Shown: positions 1 through 7,436 of the stretch, piece by piece
Layout of the letters: every line of letters begins with the position of its first letter
How positions within the stretch are numbered: position 1 is the first letter of the stretch
Source of the DNA: Bog-756 sp963738545
GTDB lineage: Bacteria; Actinomycetota; Acidimicrobiia; Acidimicrobiales; RAAP-2
Direction: 5' to 3'
Assembly (NCBI GenBank): GCA_963738545.1
Contig: CAVTXA010000009.1
Coordinates: 844,148-908,147 of the forward strand
DNA: 64,000 nt
Translations under genes and position numbers: made by a program
The notes under the pieces: model-generated
What the model saw: the letters and a program-made list of their open reading frames with translations, nothing else
Told to the model about the DNA's origin: nothing
Databases searched by the model: none

Positions 1-94
1 GTGGCGGGCCGGAGTGACCGGACCGTCCCGGACCGCTGACCACCGCCGGAGGTCTCGCCGGCCACCGCGGCCCTGACCCCGGTGGGCCGGGCCG
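1..94. other. No gene seen at left edge
   Basis: These bases lie downstream of the minus-strand M48 peptidase gene. I see no convincing start, stop or hairpin, so it is either spacer or the edge of a gene outside the window. Confidence 0.4.
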
Positions 95-1345
95 TCAGTA
101 GAGGGCCTGGGCGGCGGCCCGCACACGGGTGTCGTCGAGGTTCCCCTCCATCGACACGGTGGACGGTACGCCGACCATGGGGTCGATCCACAGCCAACGG
201 GTCAGCGCCGCCGTCCTCCCCCGTCCGGGGGGCCAGGGCCCGGCCCGTGCCGGGCCTTCGAGCATCGAAGCCAGGGCGGAGCCGATGCCGGGCGGGTACC
301 GGACCACGGCGGCAGCCCGCTGATCGGCGTCGAACTCGCGTCCGGTCCCCAGGAGCGAATGGATGCGTTCGGTGGCGCGGGGCAAGCCGATGAGCAGCGA
401 CAAAGGAGCTGATGCGCTCACCGCCACCGTGGCCAGCACCGTGTCGTGGCGCTTGATGTGGACCAGCTCGTGGGCCAGCACCCCTTCCAACTCCACCAGG
501 GTGAGCGAGTGGTCGAGGGCCGACGTCACGACGAGCGTGGCGCTGCGGGGATCCCGTCCCACCGCCATGGCGTTGGGCACAGGGCTGTCGACCACGCAGA
601 TGGCCGGCTGAGGAAGTCCCATGGTGGCGCACAGGCCGTCCACCAGATTGTGCAGGCGAGGCCGATCGCCCTCCCGACTGGGACGAGCGCCGACGGACCG
701 GAGCACGGCCCCAGGAGCGCGCTGCCAGAGGGCCAGCATCACCGCGGTCGCCACCACCACGAACACCGCGGCGGCGAGGTACACGGGGAGGCCCACGGCC
801 GAGAGAACCACGCCGACGACCACACCGAGCACCAGTCCAGGTACCAGGCACAGGCGCACGGCCCGACGATGGTTGGACCGGATGGCGGCGGCCTCGTCGC
901 CTCCCTCGGCACCCCGATCCACGGTGGCGACCAGCGGGGCCGCGACGGCCGGCGAGATCGCCCGACCCCCTCCCCCGGATCCCTGGCGCTGACCCCCCGA
1001 GCGCGCCGGACCCGAGCGGGCCGATTGGCGGTTCCCGGACGAGTCGCGGCCTCCTCCCCCGCCGCTTCGGGACCGGTTGCCTCCTGAGCCGCCGCGTCCC
1101 CCGCCGCCGCCGCCCGACCCGCCTCCGGAACCCCCCGAGCCCCCTGACCCACCGCCCCCCGAACGGCCGCGAGTGCCGCTGTTGCCCGACGAGCCGGACC
1201 GGCTGCGATTGCGGTTCCGGCTGCGATTCCTGCTGGACGAGCCGCCACCACCTCCGGTGGTGCGCCCGTCGCCTCCGGGTCGCCCGCCGCTCGGACCGGA
1301 GCCCCCGGCGGAGCCGTCGGGGCCGTTCTGTTCGGGAGGAGCCAT
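95..1345 (-). CDS. M48 family membrane metallopeptidase with Gly/Ser/Arg-rich N-terminal domain
   Basis: Probable membrane-bound zinc peptidase of 416 aa, HtpX-like. The C-terminal half has the zinc motif HELVH and a downstream EFDAD, matching the ExxAD third-ligand region of M48 enzymes. Two hydrophobic segments lie before the catalytic domain at about residues 160-205. The first ~140 residues are a low-complexity domain of Gly, Ser, Arg and Asn, resembling RGG/RS disordered regions, which is unusual for this family. The ATG at 1345 was chosen because the frame upstream only mirrors the neighbouring glycosyltransferase. The gene follows the pimA-like gene by 22 bp and may be its last operon member. 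Peptidase assignment is firm; substrate is unknown. Confidence 0.85.
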   Translation of the reverse strand: MAPPEQNGPDGSAGGSGPSGGRPGGDGRTTGGGGGSSSRNRSRNRNRSRSGSSGNSGTRGRSGGGGSGGSGGSGGGSGGGGGGRGGSGGNRSRSGGGGGRDSSGNRQSARSGPARSGGQRQGSGGGGRAISPAVAAPLVATVDRGAEGGDEAAAIRSNHRRAVRLCLVPGLVLGVVVGVVLSAVGLPVYLAAAVFVVVATAVMLALWQRAPGAVLRSVGARPSREGDRPRLHNLVDGLCATMGLPQPAICVVDSPVPNAMAVGRDPRSATLVVTSALDHSLTLVELEGVLAHELVHIKRHDTVLATVAVSASAPLSLLIGLPRATERIHSLLGTGREFDADQRAAAVVRYPPGIGSALASMLEGPARAGPWPPGRGRTAALTRWLWIDPMVGVPSTVSMEGNLDDTRVRAAAQALY

Positions 1346-1367
1346 GGTCGAAGCAGTGTAGGACCGC

Positions 1368-2570
1368 TCAGGGCCCGGTCCGGACCACGGCGGTCTCGTA
1401 GCGGGACTCGTACCACTCGGCCAGCCGGCCCATCGACCAGTGGGAGGCCCACGCCCAGGCATCATCGAGCCAGGCCGGGCTCCCCGGACCCGTCCGCTCC
1501 GGTTCGGTTCCGGCCACCGGGTGACCCTCCCCGGCCCCGCGGGGGGCCAACACCCCGGCCAGGGCGTCGGCCAGGGCGTCGACATCGCCGGGAGGGAGCA
1601 GGACGGCATGCCCGCCGGCCGCCTCCCGATACCCGTCGATATCGCTGGCCACCACCACGGCCCGGGCGGCCATGGCCTCGACCAGCACCATGCCGAAGGA
1701 CTCCCCACCGAGCGAGGGCGCGGCCACCACATCGGCGGCCACCAGTCGGCGGATCTTCTCCTCCTCGGACAGGACGCCGAGCCACTGGAGGTCGGCGGCT
1801 CCGGGGTGGCGCTGTCGGAGGGCCTCGGTCCTGGGTCCGTCACCGGCCACCCACAGCGTCGGCCCGGCCCCGTCGGGGTCCGAGCCGGTGGGCCACCGCC
1901 GCAGGCGGTCGAAGGCGGACAACAGGACGCCGAGGCCCTTGCGCTCCTCATGGCGCCCGAGGAAGAGGATCGTCGGACCGGTCTGGGGCCAGGGGTCGAC
2001 ACCGAGGAACCGGTCGATCTCCACGCCGTTGAAGCCGATGTCGTACTCCCCACCGAGGGCCTTGGCCGCGGTGGCCCGGGCCGCGGGGGACACCGCGCAC
2101 CGGACGGCGAAGCGCCGGGCCAGCCGGCGGGTGAGGGGACCGAGGGCGTTGTAGAACGGACTGGACCCGCTGCGGTGGAACGTGACCACCAAGGGGGGAA
2201 GTCCCCGTCCCACCAGCAGCCCGATCGGGACACCCGGGGCGAACGGCTCGTGGACGTGCACCACGTCGAACCCACCGGTGCGCAGGGTGTGCAGGGCGCG
2301 CACGACGGCGGGAACCGAGAGGGTCACCGGAGCCACCGAACCGTTGGCCGGCAGCGCCGTCGATCGCCCGGTGACCTCCAGGCGGACCCCGGAAGGGGCG
2401 TCACCGGGCCCGTCCAGGGGGGCGAACACCGTGACGTGGTGACCCCGGGCCTCGAGGGCGCGGGACAGGCCCACCACCTGGCCCTGGACCCCACCCGGCC
2501 GGGAGAGGCTGTAGGGACAGACCAGGGCGACGGTGCGCGTCGGGGACGCCAGTGGGCCGCTCGATGCCAC
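1368..2570 (-). CDS. pimA: PimA-like GT4 mannosyltransferase
   Basis: Likely transfers mannose from GDP-mannose to phosphatidyl-myo-inositol, the first committed step of phosphatidylinositol mannoside synthesis, at the inner face of the membrane. The 400-aa protein is a GT-B fold glycosyltransferase: an N-terminal domain opening VALVCPYSLSRPGGVQGQV, a FLGRHEERKGLGVLL donor-side segment, and GESFGMVLVEAMA, the conserved EX7E-type region of GT4 enzymes. Its length suits PimA (about 380 aa). A GTG start at 2570 lies 7 bp after the stop of the GGDEF gene. Placement beside pgsA and a lipid acyltransferase downstream of thrS and HIT mirrors the mycobacterial PIM locus and drives the PimA name; by motif alone it could be another GT4 enzyme. 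Confidence 0.8.
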   Translation of the reverse strand: MASSGPLASPTRTVALVCPYSLSRPGGVQGQVVGLSRALEARGHHVTVFAPLDGPGDAPSGVRLEVTGRSTALPANGSVAPVTLSVPAVVRALHTLRTGGFDVVHVHEPFAPGVPIGLLVGRGLPPLVVTFHRSGSSPFYNALGPLTRRLARRFAVRCAVSPAARATAAKALGGEYDIGFNGVEIDRFLGVDPWPQTGPTILFLGRHEERKGLGVLLSAFDRLRRWPTGSDPDGAGPTLWVAGDGPRTEALRQRHPGAADLQWLGVLSEEEKIRRLVAADVVAAPSLGGESFGMVLVEAMAARAVVVASDIDGYREAAGGHAVLLPPGDVDALADALAGVLAPRGAGEGHPVAGTEPERTGPGSPAWLDDAWAWASHWSMGRLAEWYESRYETAVVRTGP

Positions 2571-2577
2571 CGGGTGG

Positions 2578-4464
2578 TCAGTCGGCCGCGGAGCGGCGCT
2601 CCCGGCGCCGGCTCCACTTGACCCCGTACATGGCGTCATCGGCCCGGCTGAGGAGCTTGGACGGGTCCGTGTCAGGATTGTCCACGAAGACACCCCCCAC
2701 GGACGCCAGCACGGACAGGGTGCGCCCGTCGATCCGGTAGGGCCGGGCCAGGGCCGAGGAGATCCGCTCGTTGATGAGGAGCATCTCCTCTTCGCCACTC
2801 TCGATGTCGCACACCACCACGAACTCGTCACCGCCCAGTCGGGCCACGGTGTCCGAGGGTCGGACCAGGGCGGACAGGCGTCGGGCTACGGCGATCAACA
2901 TGTCGTCGCCCACATCGTGGCCGAGCCCGTCGTTGATCTCCTTGAACTCGTCAAGGTCCAACAGGAAGACGGCGACCCCGTGCTGCCCGTCACCGAGACC
3001 GGCGGCCGACGCCGCCTCGACGGAACGGGCCAGGCCGTCGATGGCCTGCTGGAGCCGCTCGGCCAGCAAGGTCCGGTTGGCCAGCCCGGTCAGGGGATCG
3101 TGGAGGGCCAGCTCGGCCAGCCGCTCCTCGTTGCGCTTCTGCTCGGTGACATCGTGCATGGCCACCACGGCACCGAGCATCCAACCGTCGTCGTCCACCA
3201 GGGCCTGACCGTTGACACTGACCTTGCGGTGATCCCCGGCCTCCGAGGCCAGGACGATCTCCACGTCTCGCAGCTGTTCACCGGACATGGCCCGGAGCAA
3301 CGGATCCTCCCGCTGGTCCATCGGGGATCCCTCGGCCCCGAGCAGCCCTTGGTCGGAGGGGACGGTCCCGATGGGATCGGACTCCTCGGACAGCCCGTGG
3401 AGCCGGCGGGCGGCCGGATTGAAGACGGTGATGCGTCCCTCGGCATCGCAGGCCACGATGCCCTCCTCGAGGGTGTCCAACAGCACCTGGAGGAACTGCT
3501 CCTCGCGTCGGAGTTCGGCGGCGGCCTGTCGGGCGGCGGTGATGTCGCTGAATGAGGCCACCGCCCCGGTGATGCGGCCACCGGTGCCGACCATGGGCTG
3601 GATGTTGATCCGGACCCACATAGGCCGGTGGTCCTGGCGCAGGACACCGAGGACCACGCCGACGGCGCGCCGGCCGTGACGCAGACCGACCAGCACCGGG
3701 TGGTCGGCCGCCGCCACCTCCTCGCCGTTGACGTCGACGAGCACGGTCCCGTCGGCCTCGCCCTGGGCCAGCACGGTCTCCAGGCGTCGCCCGACCACGC
3801 GGATCCGGGGGGCCTCGAACATCACTTCGAAGGACTCGTTGACCCGCACGACGGTCCCGGCGGCGTCGACCATGAGCACCCCGTCGGCCAGGGAGTCGAT
3901 GACGGTCGTCTGGCGGTGGTCCTCTTCCAGGACCCGCTGCTCAAGCTGTTTGCGCCCGGTGATGTCGCGGATGTTCACCACGATGCCGCCGATGGGATCG
4001 GACAGATGATTCACCGCCACCACGTCGAGATCGACAGGGGTCCCATCGGCCCGGACCGTCTGCATCTCGAGTGAGACCGACAACCGCCGCCGGGTCACCA
4101 GATCGGTGAAGAGGTTCCGCACGGCCCCGAGACTGGCCGGGTCGAACAGGGCGAAGGCGTCCCGACCCACGGCGTCGCCGATGTCGAATCCGAACAGCCG
4201 CTCCGCCGACGAGCTCACGAAGATGAACCGGCCATCGGCGTCGACCACGGCCACCACGTCGTACTCGTGCTCGATGAGGGAGTGGAAGATCGGCTCGAGG
4301 ACGGAACGGGCGCGGCCGTTGTCGGCCGTGGCCGAGCGCACGCCGGCCCGGCCGTTGTCCGACGGCCCGACCGGATCGGGAGCTGTTCGTTCCGCCGGCG
4401 ATGGGGCTCCCGAGACGGCGAATTCGGCGTCACCGGAGAGGGAGTGGCTCTCGAACTTGGTCAT
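2578..4464 (-). CDS. PAS-PAS-PAS-GGDEF diguanylate cyclase
   Basis: Predicted cytoplasmic sensor that makes cyclic di-GMP from two GTP (628 aa). Three PAS-like repeats occupy roughly residues 60-440; the C-terminal ~170 residues are a GGDEF domain with an intact active site RLGGDEFVVV. An RPSD sequence five residues before GGDEF fits the RxxD inhibitory I-site, suggesting product feedback. No EAL or HD-GYP domain and no clear membrane segment is seen. The ATG at 4464 overlaps the acyltransferase stop in an ATGA, so translation is probably coupled. Its position inside a PIM-biosynthesis block, between patA-like and pimA-like genes, is not part of the mycobacterial arrangement. The ligand sensed is unknown. 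Confidence 0.9.
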   Translation of the reverse strand: MTKFESHSLSGDAEFAVSGAPSPAERTAPDPVGPSDNGRAGVRSATADNGRARSVLEPIFHSLIEHEYDVVAVVDADGRFIFVSSSAERLFGFDIGDAVGRDAFALFDPASLGAVRNLFTDLVTRRRLSVSLEMQTVRADGTPVDLDVVAVNHLSDPIGGIVVNIRDITGRKQLEQRVLEEDHRQTTVIDSLADGVLMVDAAGTVVRVNESFEVMFEAPRIRVVGRRLETVLAQGEADGTVLVDVNGEEVAAADHPVLVGLRHGRRAVGVVLGVLRQDHRPMWVRINIQPMVGTGGRITGAVASFSDITAARQAAAELRREEQFLQVLLDTLEEGIVACDAEGRITVFNPAARRLHGLSEESDPIGTVPSDQGLLGAEGSPMDQREDPLLRAMSGEQLRDVEIVLASEAGDHRKVSVNGQALVDDDGWMLGAVVAMHDVTEQKRNEERLAELALHDPLTGLANRTLLAERLQQAIDGLARSVEAASAAGLGDGQHGVAVFLLDLDEFKEINDGLGHDVGDDMLIAVARRLSALVRPSDTVARLGGDEFVVVCDIESGEEEMLLINERISSALARPYRIDGRTLSVLASVGGVFVDNPDTDPSKLLSRADDAMYGVKWSRRRERRSAAD

Positions 4465-5360
4465 GCCGCAGCACCGGGACGATCGGCCAGCCACAGCGGC
4501 TGGAAGACGTGCCACTGCTCAGGGGCACGCCGGATGAGGCCCTCGAAACGCGTGGCGATCTCCTGGGTGAGGCGGGCCACGTCGGCGCGGAGGGTTCCCT
4601 GGCGTGTGGTGTCGAGCGGTGGCTCCACGAGGGCCCGGTGATCGGGACCGGGCCCGCTGTAGACCGCCCCGGTCACCAGGCGGGCCCCGGTGCGGAGGGC
4701 CAGGGTGGCGGGTCCGGCCGGCATGGTCGTCGTCTCGCCGAAGAACTCCACCTCGATGCCGTTGCCGGCCACGTCGCGGTCGCACAACAGGCCGACCAGA
4801 CCGCCGGCGCGGAGCGTCGCCATGACCGAGCCGCCCGACGACGCGTCGAGGGGGACGATGGTCAGTCCCATGGCCGCCCGCTGCTCCACGAAGAACTCGA
4901 ACAGCTCGGGAGGCTCGAGGCGCTCAGCCACCGAGGTCATGGGCAGGTTCTGCGTGGCCAGGAAGGCGCCACCGAACTCCCAGCTCCCGATGTGGGGCAG
5001 GGCCATGATCACCCCTTCGCCGGAGGCGACGCCGTCGGCGAGGTACTCCAAGCCCTGGACGAAGGTCCTGGCCTCCACCTCGGCCGGTGAGGTGCGACCC
5101 AACCGGGCCCCTTCGACCCAGTACCGGGCGTAGGACCGGAAGGACCGGTGGGCCCACCGGTCCAACAGGGCCCCGTCATCCTCCCCGGCATCGAGCACAC
5201 GACGCAGGTTGGCCGTGACCATCCGGCGCTGGTCCGTGCGCACCGAGAACAGCACGTCGCCGACCCGGTTGGCCAGGCTGAGCGCCACCGGCTCGGGGAG
5301 CGCAGCCAGACAGCGGGCCAGCGTGGTGTACGTCCGAAACACCACCGTTCCCTGGTTCAC
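4461..5360 (-). CDS. patA: PatA-like phosphatidylinositol mannoside acyltransferase
   Basis: A 299-aa LPLAT/HtrB-family acyltransferase, expected to move an acyl chain from acyl-CoA to the mannose of PIM1 or PIM2 at the inner membrane face. The catalytic motif appears as ALPHIGSWEFGG, the family's H(x4)D/E box with His and Glu spaced four apart. The length matches the family (about 300 aa). A GTG start at 5360 is preceded by a GAGGG-type ribosome site. It sits 37 bp downstream of pgsA and overlaps the following GGDEF gene by four bases. The order pgsA-acyltransferase-pimA supports the PatA assignment; another phospholipid acyltransferase cannot be excluded. Confidence 0.83.
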   Translation of the reverse strand: MNQGTVVFRTYTTLARCLAALPEPVALSLANRVGDVLFSVRTDQRRMVTANLRRVLDAGEDDGALLDRWAHRSFRSYARYWVEGARLGRTSPAEVEARTFVQGLEYLADGVASGEGVIMALPHIGSWEFGGAFLATQNLPMTSVAERLEPPELFEFFVEQRAAMGLTIVPLDASSGGSVMATLRAGGLVGLLCDRDVAGNGIEVEFFGETTTMPAGPATLALRTGARLVTGAVYSGPGPDHRALVEPPLDTTRQGTLRADVARLTQEIATRFEGLIRRAPEQWHVFQPLWLADRPGAAA

Positions 5361-5397
5361 GAGCCCTCGTCCCCGATGAATTCTCTGTCGGTCCGAC

Positions 5398-6174
5398 TCA
5401 GGTGTGACGCCGACCGGTGCGCTGCCGAGGGCCCTGCCGGGCCTGTCGGGCGCGCCAGGTCCGCCCGGACCGGCTGGCCAGCTCGCCCTGACGACGGGCC
5501 CGCCAACGCGACGGCGTGGTCGACGACTTCCGGGCCCGGGAACGGACGGTGGTGCGACTGCGCCGCTGACGACGGGGTGTGGTTACCGGCACCGGCGCCT
5601 CGGCCAGTCGCCAGACCTTGACGAACCGTCCGACAGCCGTGGCCATGGTCAGGCCGAGCATGACCCAGAGCACGGGAACCAGGAACGACGGGGCCAGAAA
5701 GCCGATGCCCAACAGGATCATCCGCTCGGCGCGCTCCATCAAGCCGCCCTTGGCCGAGATGCCGAGCGACTCGGCCTTGGCCCGCTGGTAGGACACGAGC
5801 GAGGTGGCCCCGAGCACGGCGAAGGGCAGCAGGACCAGATGGCCCGGGTGGGTCGAGACCAGGTACCAGGCCACGCCGCCGAGGATGAGGGCGTCCGAGA
5901 CGCGGTCGGTCACCGAGTCGAAGAAGGCCCCCCGCACCGAGGACGTCCCCGAGGCCTTGGCCACCGGTCCGTCCAGCAGGTCGTGGAGCCCGGTCAGGAT
6001 GAGCAGCACGATGGCCAGGTGCAGGTGACCCGTGGCCACGGACACCGCCGTCGCCGTCGCCGAGATCAGCCCGGTGGCGGTCAGCATGTCGGCAGTTACG
6101 CCCATGCGTTGCAGCTTGTGGCCGACGGGACCGGTACTCCGGTCAACTGCGTCGCGCCATCGTCCGTCGAACAT
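5398..6174 (-). CDS. pgsA: CDP-alcohol phosphatidyltransferase, probable phosphatidylinositol phosphate synthase
   Basis: Membrane enzyme of 258 aa that probably joins CDP-diacylglycerol to inositol 1-phosphate to start phosphatidylinositol and PIM synthesis. It has about six hydrophobic segments and the CDP-alcohol signature D(x2)DG(x2)A(x9)G(x3)D(x3)D, read here as DLLDGPVAK followed by GAFFDSVTD. The Arg that normally follows the Ala is Lys. The DRVSDALILGG stretch after the motif resembles actinobacterial PgsA1. The ATG at 6174 was chosen because GGAGG sits 7 bp upstream; longer versions lack that. The C-terminal ~50 residues are Arg-rich and probably cytoplasmic. Neighbours on both sides fit PIM synthesis. 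Confidence 0.87.
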   Translation of the reverse strand: MFDGRWRDAVDRSTGPVGHKLQRMGVTADMLTATGLISATATAVSVATGHLHLAIVLLILTGLHDLLDGPVAKASGTSSVRGAFFDSVTDRVSDALILGGVAWYLVSTHPGHLVLLPFAVLGATSLVSYQRAKAESLGISAKGGLMERAERMILLGIGFLAPSFLVPVLWVMLGLTMATAVGRFVKVWRLAEAPVPVTTPRRQRRSRTTVRSRARKSSTTPSRWRARRQGELASRSGRTWRARQARQGPRQRTGRRHT

Positions 6175-6325
6175 ACGGATCCTCCAGAATGGTCGCTCCA
6201 CCCTACCATCTGCTAGCTGGAGTGAGCAGGGGATCCCCTGCTCGGGGGCGGTCACCCGGTCCGGTGGACACCTGACGGGCGCGGGCGGACCGGCCCGGGA
6301 GTGACCTGGCTCCCCGGTCAGCCGC

Positions 6326-6778
6326 TCACAGGGCCAGCGGCTTGACCGGGGCCATGATCAACTCGGGGTCGGACTTCCAGTCCACCCCGGCTACGTCGAT
6401 GTACAACTCGATCTCGTTGCCGTCTGGATCGAGGATGTAGAGGCTGTGGGTGACCGTGTGGTCGCTCGAGCCCACGATGGGCACCCCGGCCTCCTCGAGA
6501 CGGGCCACGGCCTCCTTCAACTCCTCGTCGGTGTCCCCGACCTTCAGTCCGAAATGGTAAAGGCCCAGGTGGCGACCTCTCGGCTGGGGTGTCGCACCCT
6601 CCCCCACCTCGATCAGGAGCAGTTCGTGGTGGGTCCGGCCCGAGGAGAAGGCCGCTGCCGGGATGCCCAGCGTGGTCGGGAAGGCGACGTCCCAGCCCAA
6701 GACGTCCCGGTAGAAGGCGGCCGAACGCTCGACGTTCTTCACGTAGAGCACCAGATGTCCGAGTTCTTTGATCTCCAT
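6326..6778 (-). CDS. VOC (glyoxalase/dioxygenase superfamily) protein
   Basis: Small soluble 150-aa protein with the paired beta-alpha-beta-beta-beta units of the vicinal oxygen chelate fold. Candidate metal ligands are His8 in LGHLVLYV, the His in LYHFGLKV and the Glu in DGNEIELYID, the usual positions in extradiol dioxygenase or glyoxalase-like members. The segment RDVLGWDVAF is typical of the first half. A GAAGGGAAG ribosome site precedes the ATG. It stands between the HIT and pgsA genes but is separated by 120-150 bp on each side, so co-transcription is uncertain. Substrate cannot be read from sequence. Confidence 0.85.
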   Translation of the reverse strand: MEIKELGHLVLYVKNVERSAAFYRDVLGWDVAFPTTLGIPAAAFSSGRTHHELLLIEVGEGATPQPRGRHLGLYHFGLKVGDTDEELKEAVARLEEAGVPIVGSSDHTVTHSLYILDPDGNEIELYIDVAGVDWKSDPELIMAPVKPLAL

Positions 6779-6899
6779 GACTGCTTCCCTTCTCGACCGT
6801 TCGACTGCGTGAGGCCCGTCCCGACCGCATCTCGATCGTCACCTGCAGAACACCACCGCACGACGTTCGATTCCGGTCCCGACCCCCCGGCCGCGACGG

Positions 6900-7436
6900 T
6901 TACGCCGGCCACACCCCGTGAAGCCGCTCCCAGGTGACGGCCAGCGTCTCGGGCAGCACCCGGGTGCCGCCCACGGCCGTCATGAAGTTGGTGTCCCCCA
7001 GCCATCGGGGCACGGCATGGAGGTGGAGGTGCCGGGGGAGGCCGGCGCCGGCCGCCCGGCCCAGGTTGGCCCCGATGTTGATCCCCTCGGGGCCAAGGCC
7101 CGCCTCCAGGGCGGCCACGCCGCGGCGGGCCGTCGACCACAACTCGTCGGCCTCCTCGTCGGTGAGGTCGCCGAGGGAGGCCACGTGGCGCAGGGGCAGG
7201 ACCATGAGGTGGCCGCTGGCATAGGGGTAGGCGTTGAGCACGGCATAGGTGGTCGAACCCCGCCAGAGGACACCGTTGTCGGCCGAGGGAGGGCCGCTGG
7301 CCCCGATCCGGCAGAATACGCAGTGGGCGGGGTCGTCGGCGCGGGGCGGCGCCGGTTCGTCCGACGGCGCCTGGACCGCGCCGGCCGAGGTGACGTACTC
7401 GCTCCGCCAGCCGGCCCAGAGGTGGTCGAGACTCAC
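6900..7436 (-). CDS. HIT family hydrolase, probable Ap4A phosphorylase-like
   Basis: A 178-aa histidine triad protein acting on a nucleotide phosphate bond, most like the actinobacterial Ap4A phosphorylase group (Rv2613c type). It has the catalytic triad HLHLHAVPRW, a CVFCRI metal-binding pair near residue 40 that this subgroup often carries, and the opening LWAGWRSEYV close to the family start. The GTG start overlaps the thrS stop in a GTGA, so translation is likely coupled to threonyl-tRNA synthetase. The thrS-HIT pair upstream of pgsA is conserved in actinobacteria. Confidence 0.9.
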   Translation of the reverse strand: MSLDHLWAGWRSEYVTSAGAVQAPSDEPAPPRADDPAHCVFCRIGASGPPSADNGVLWRGSTTYAVLNAYPYASGHLMVLPLRHVASLGDLTDEEADELWSTARRGVAALEAGLGPEGINIGANLGRAAGAGLPRHLHLHAVPRWLGDTNFMTAVGGTRVLPETLAVTWERLHGVWPA

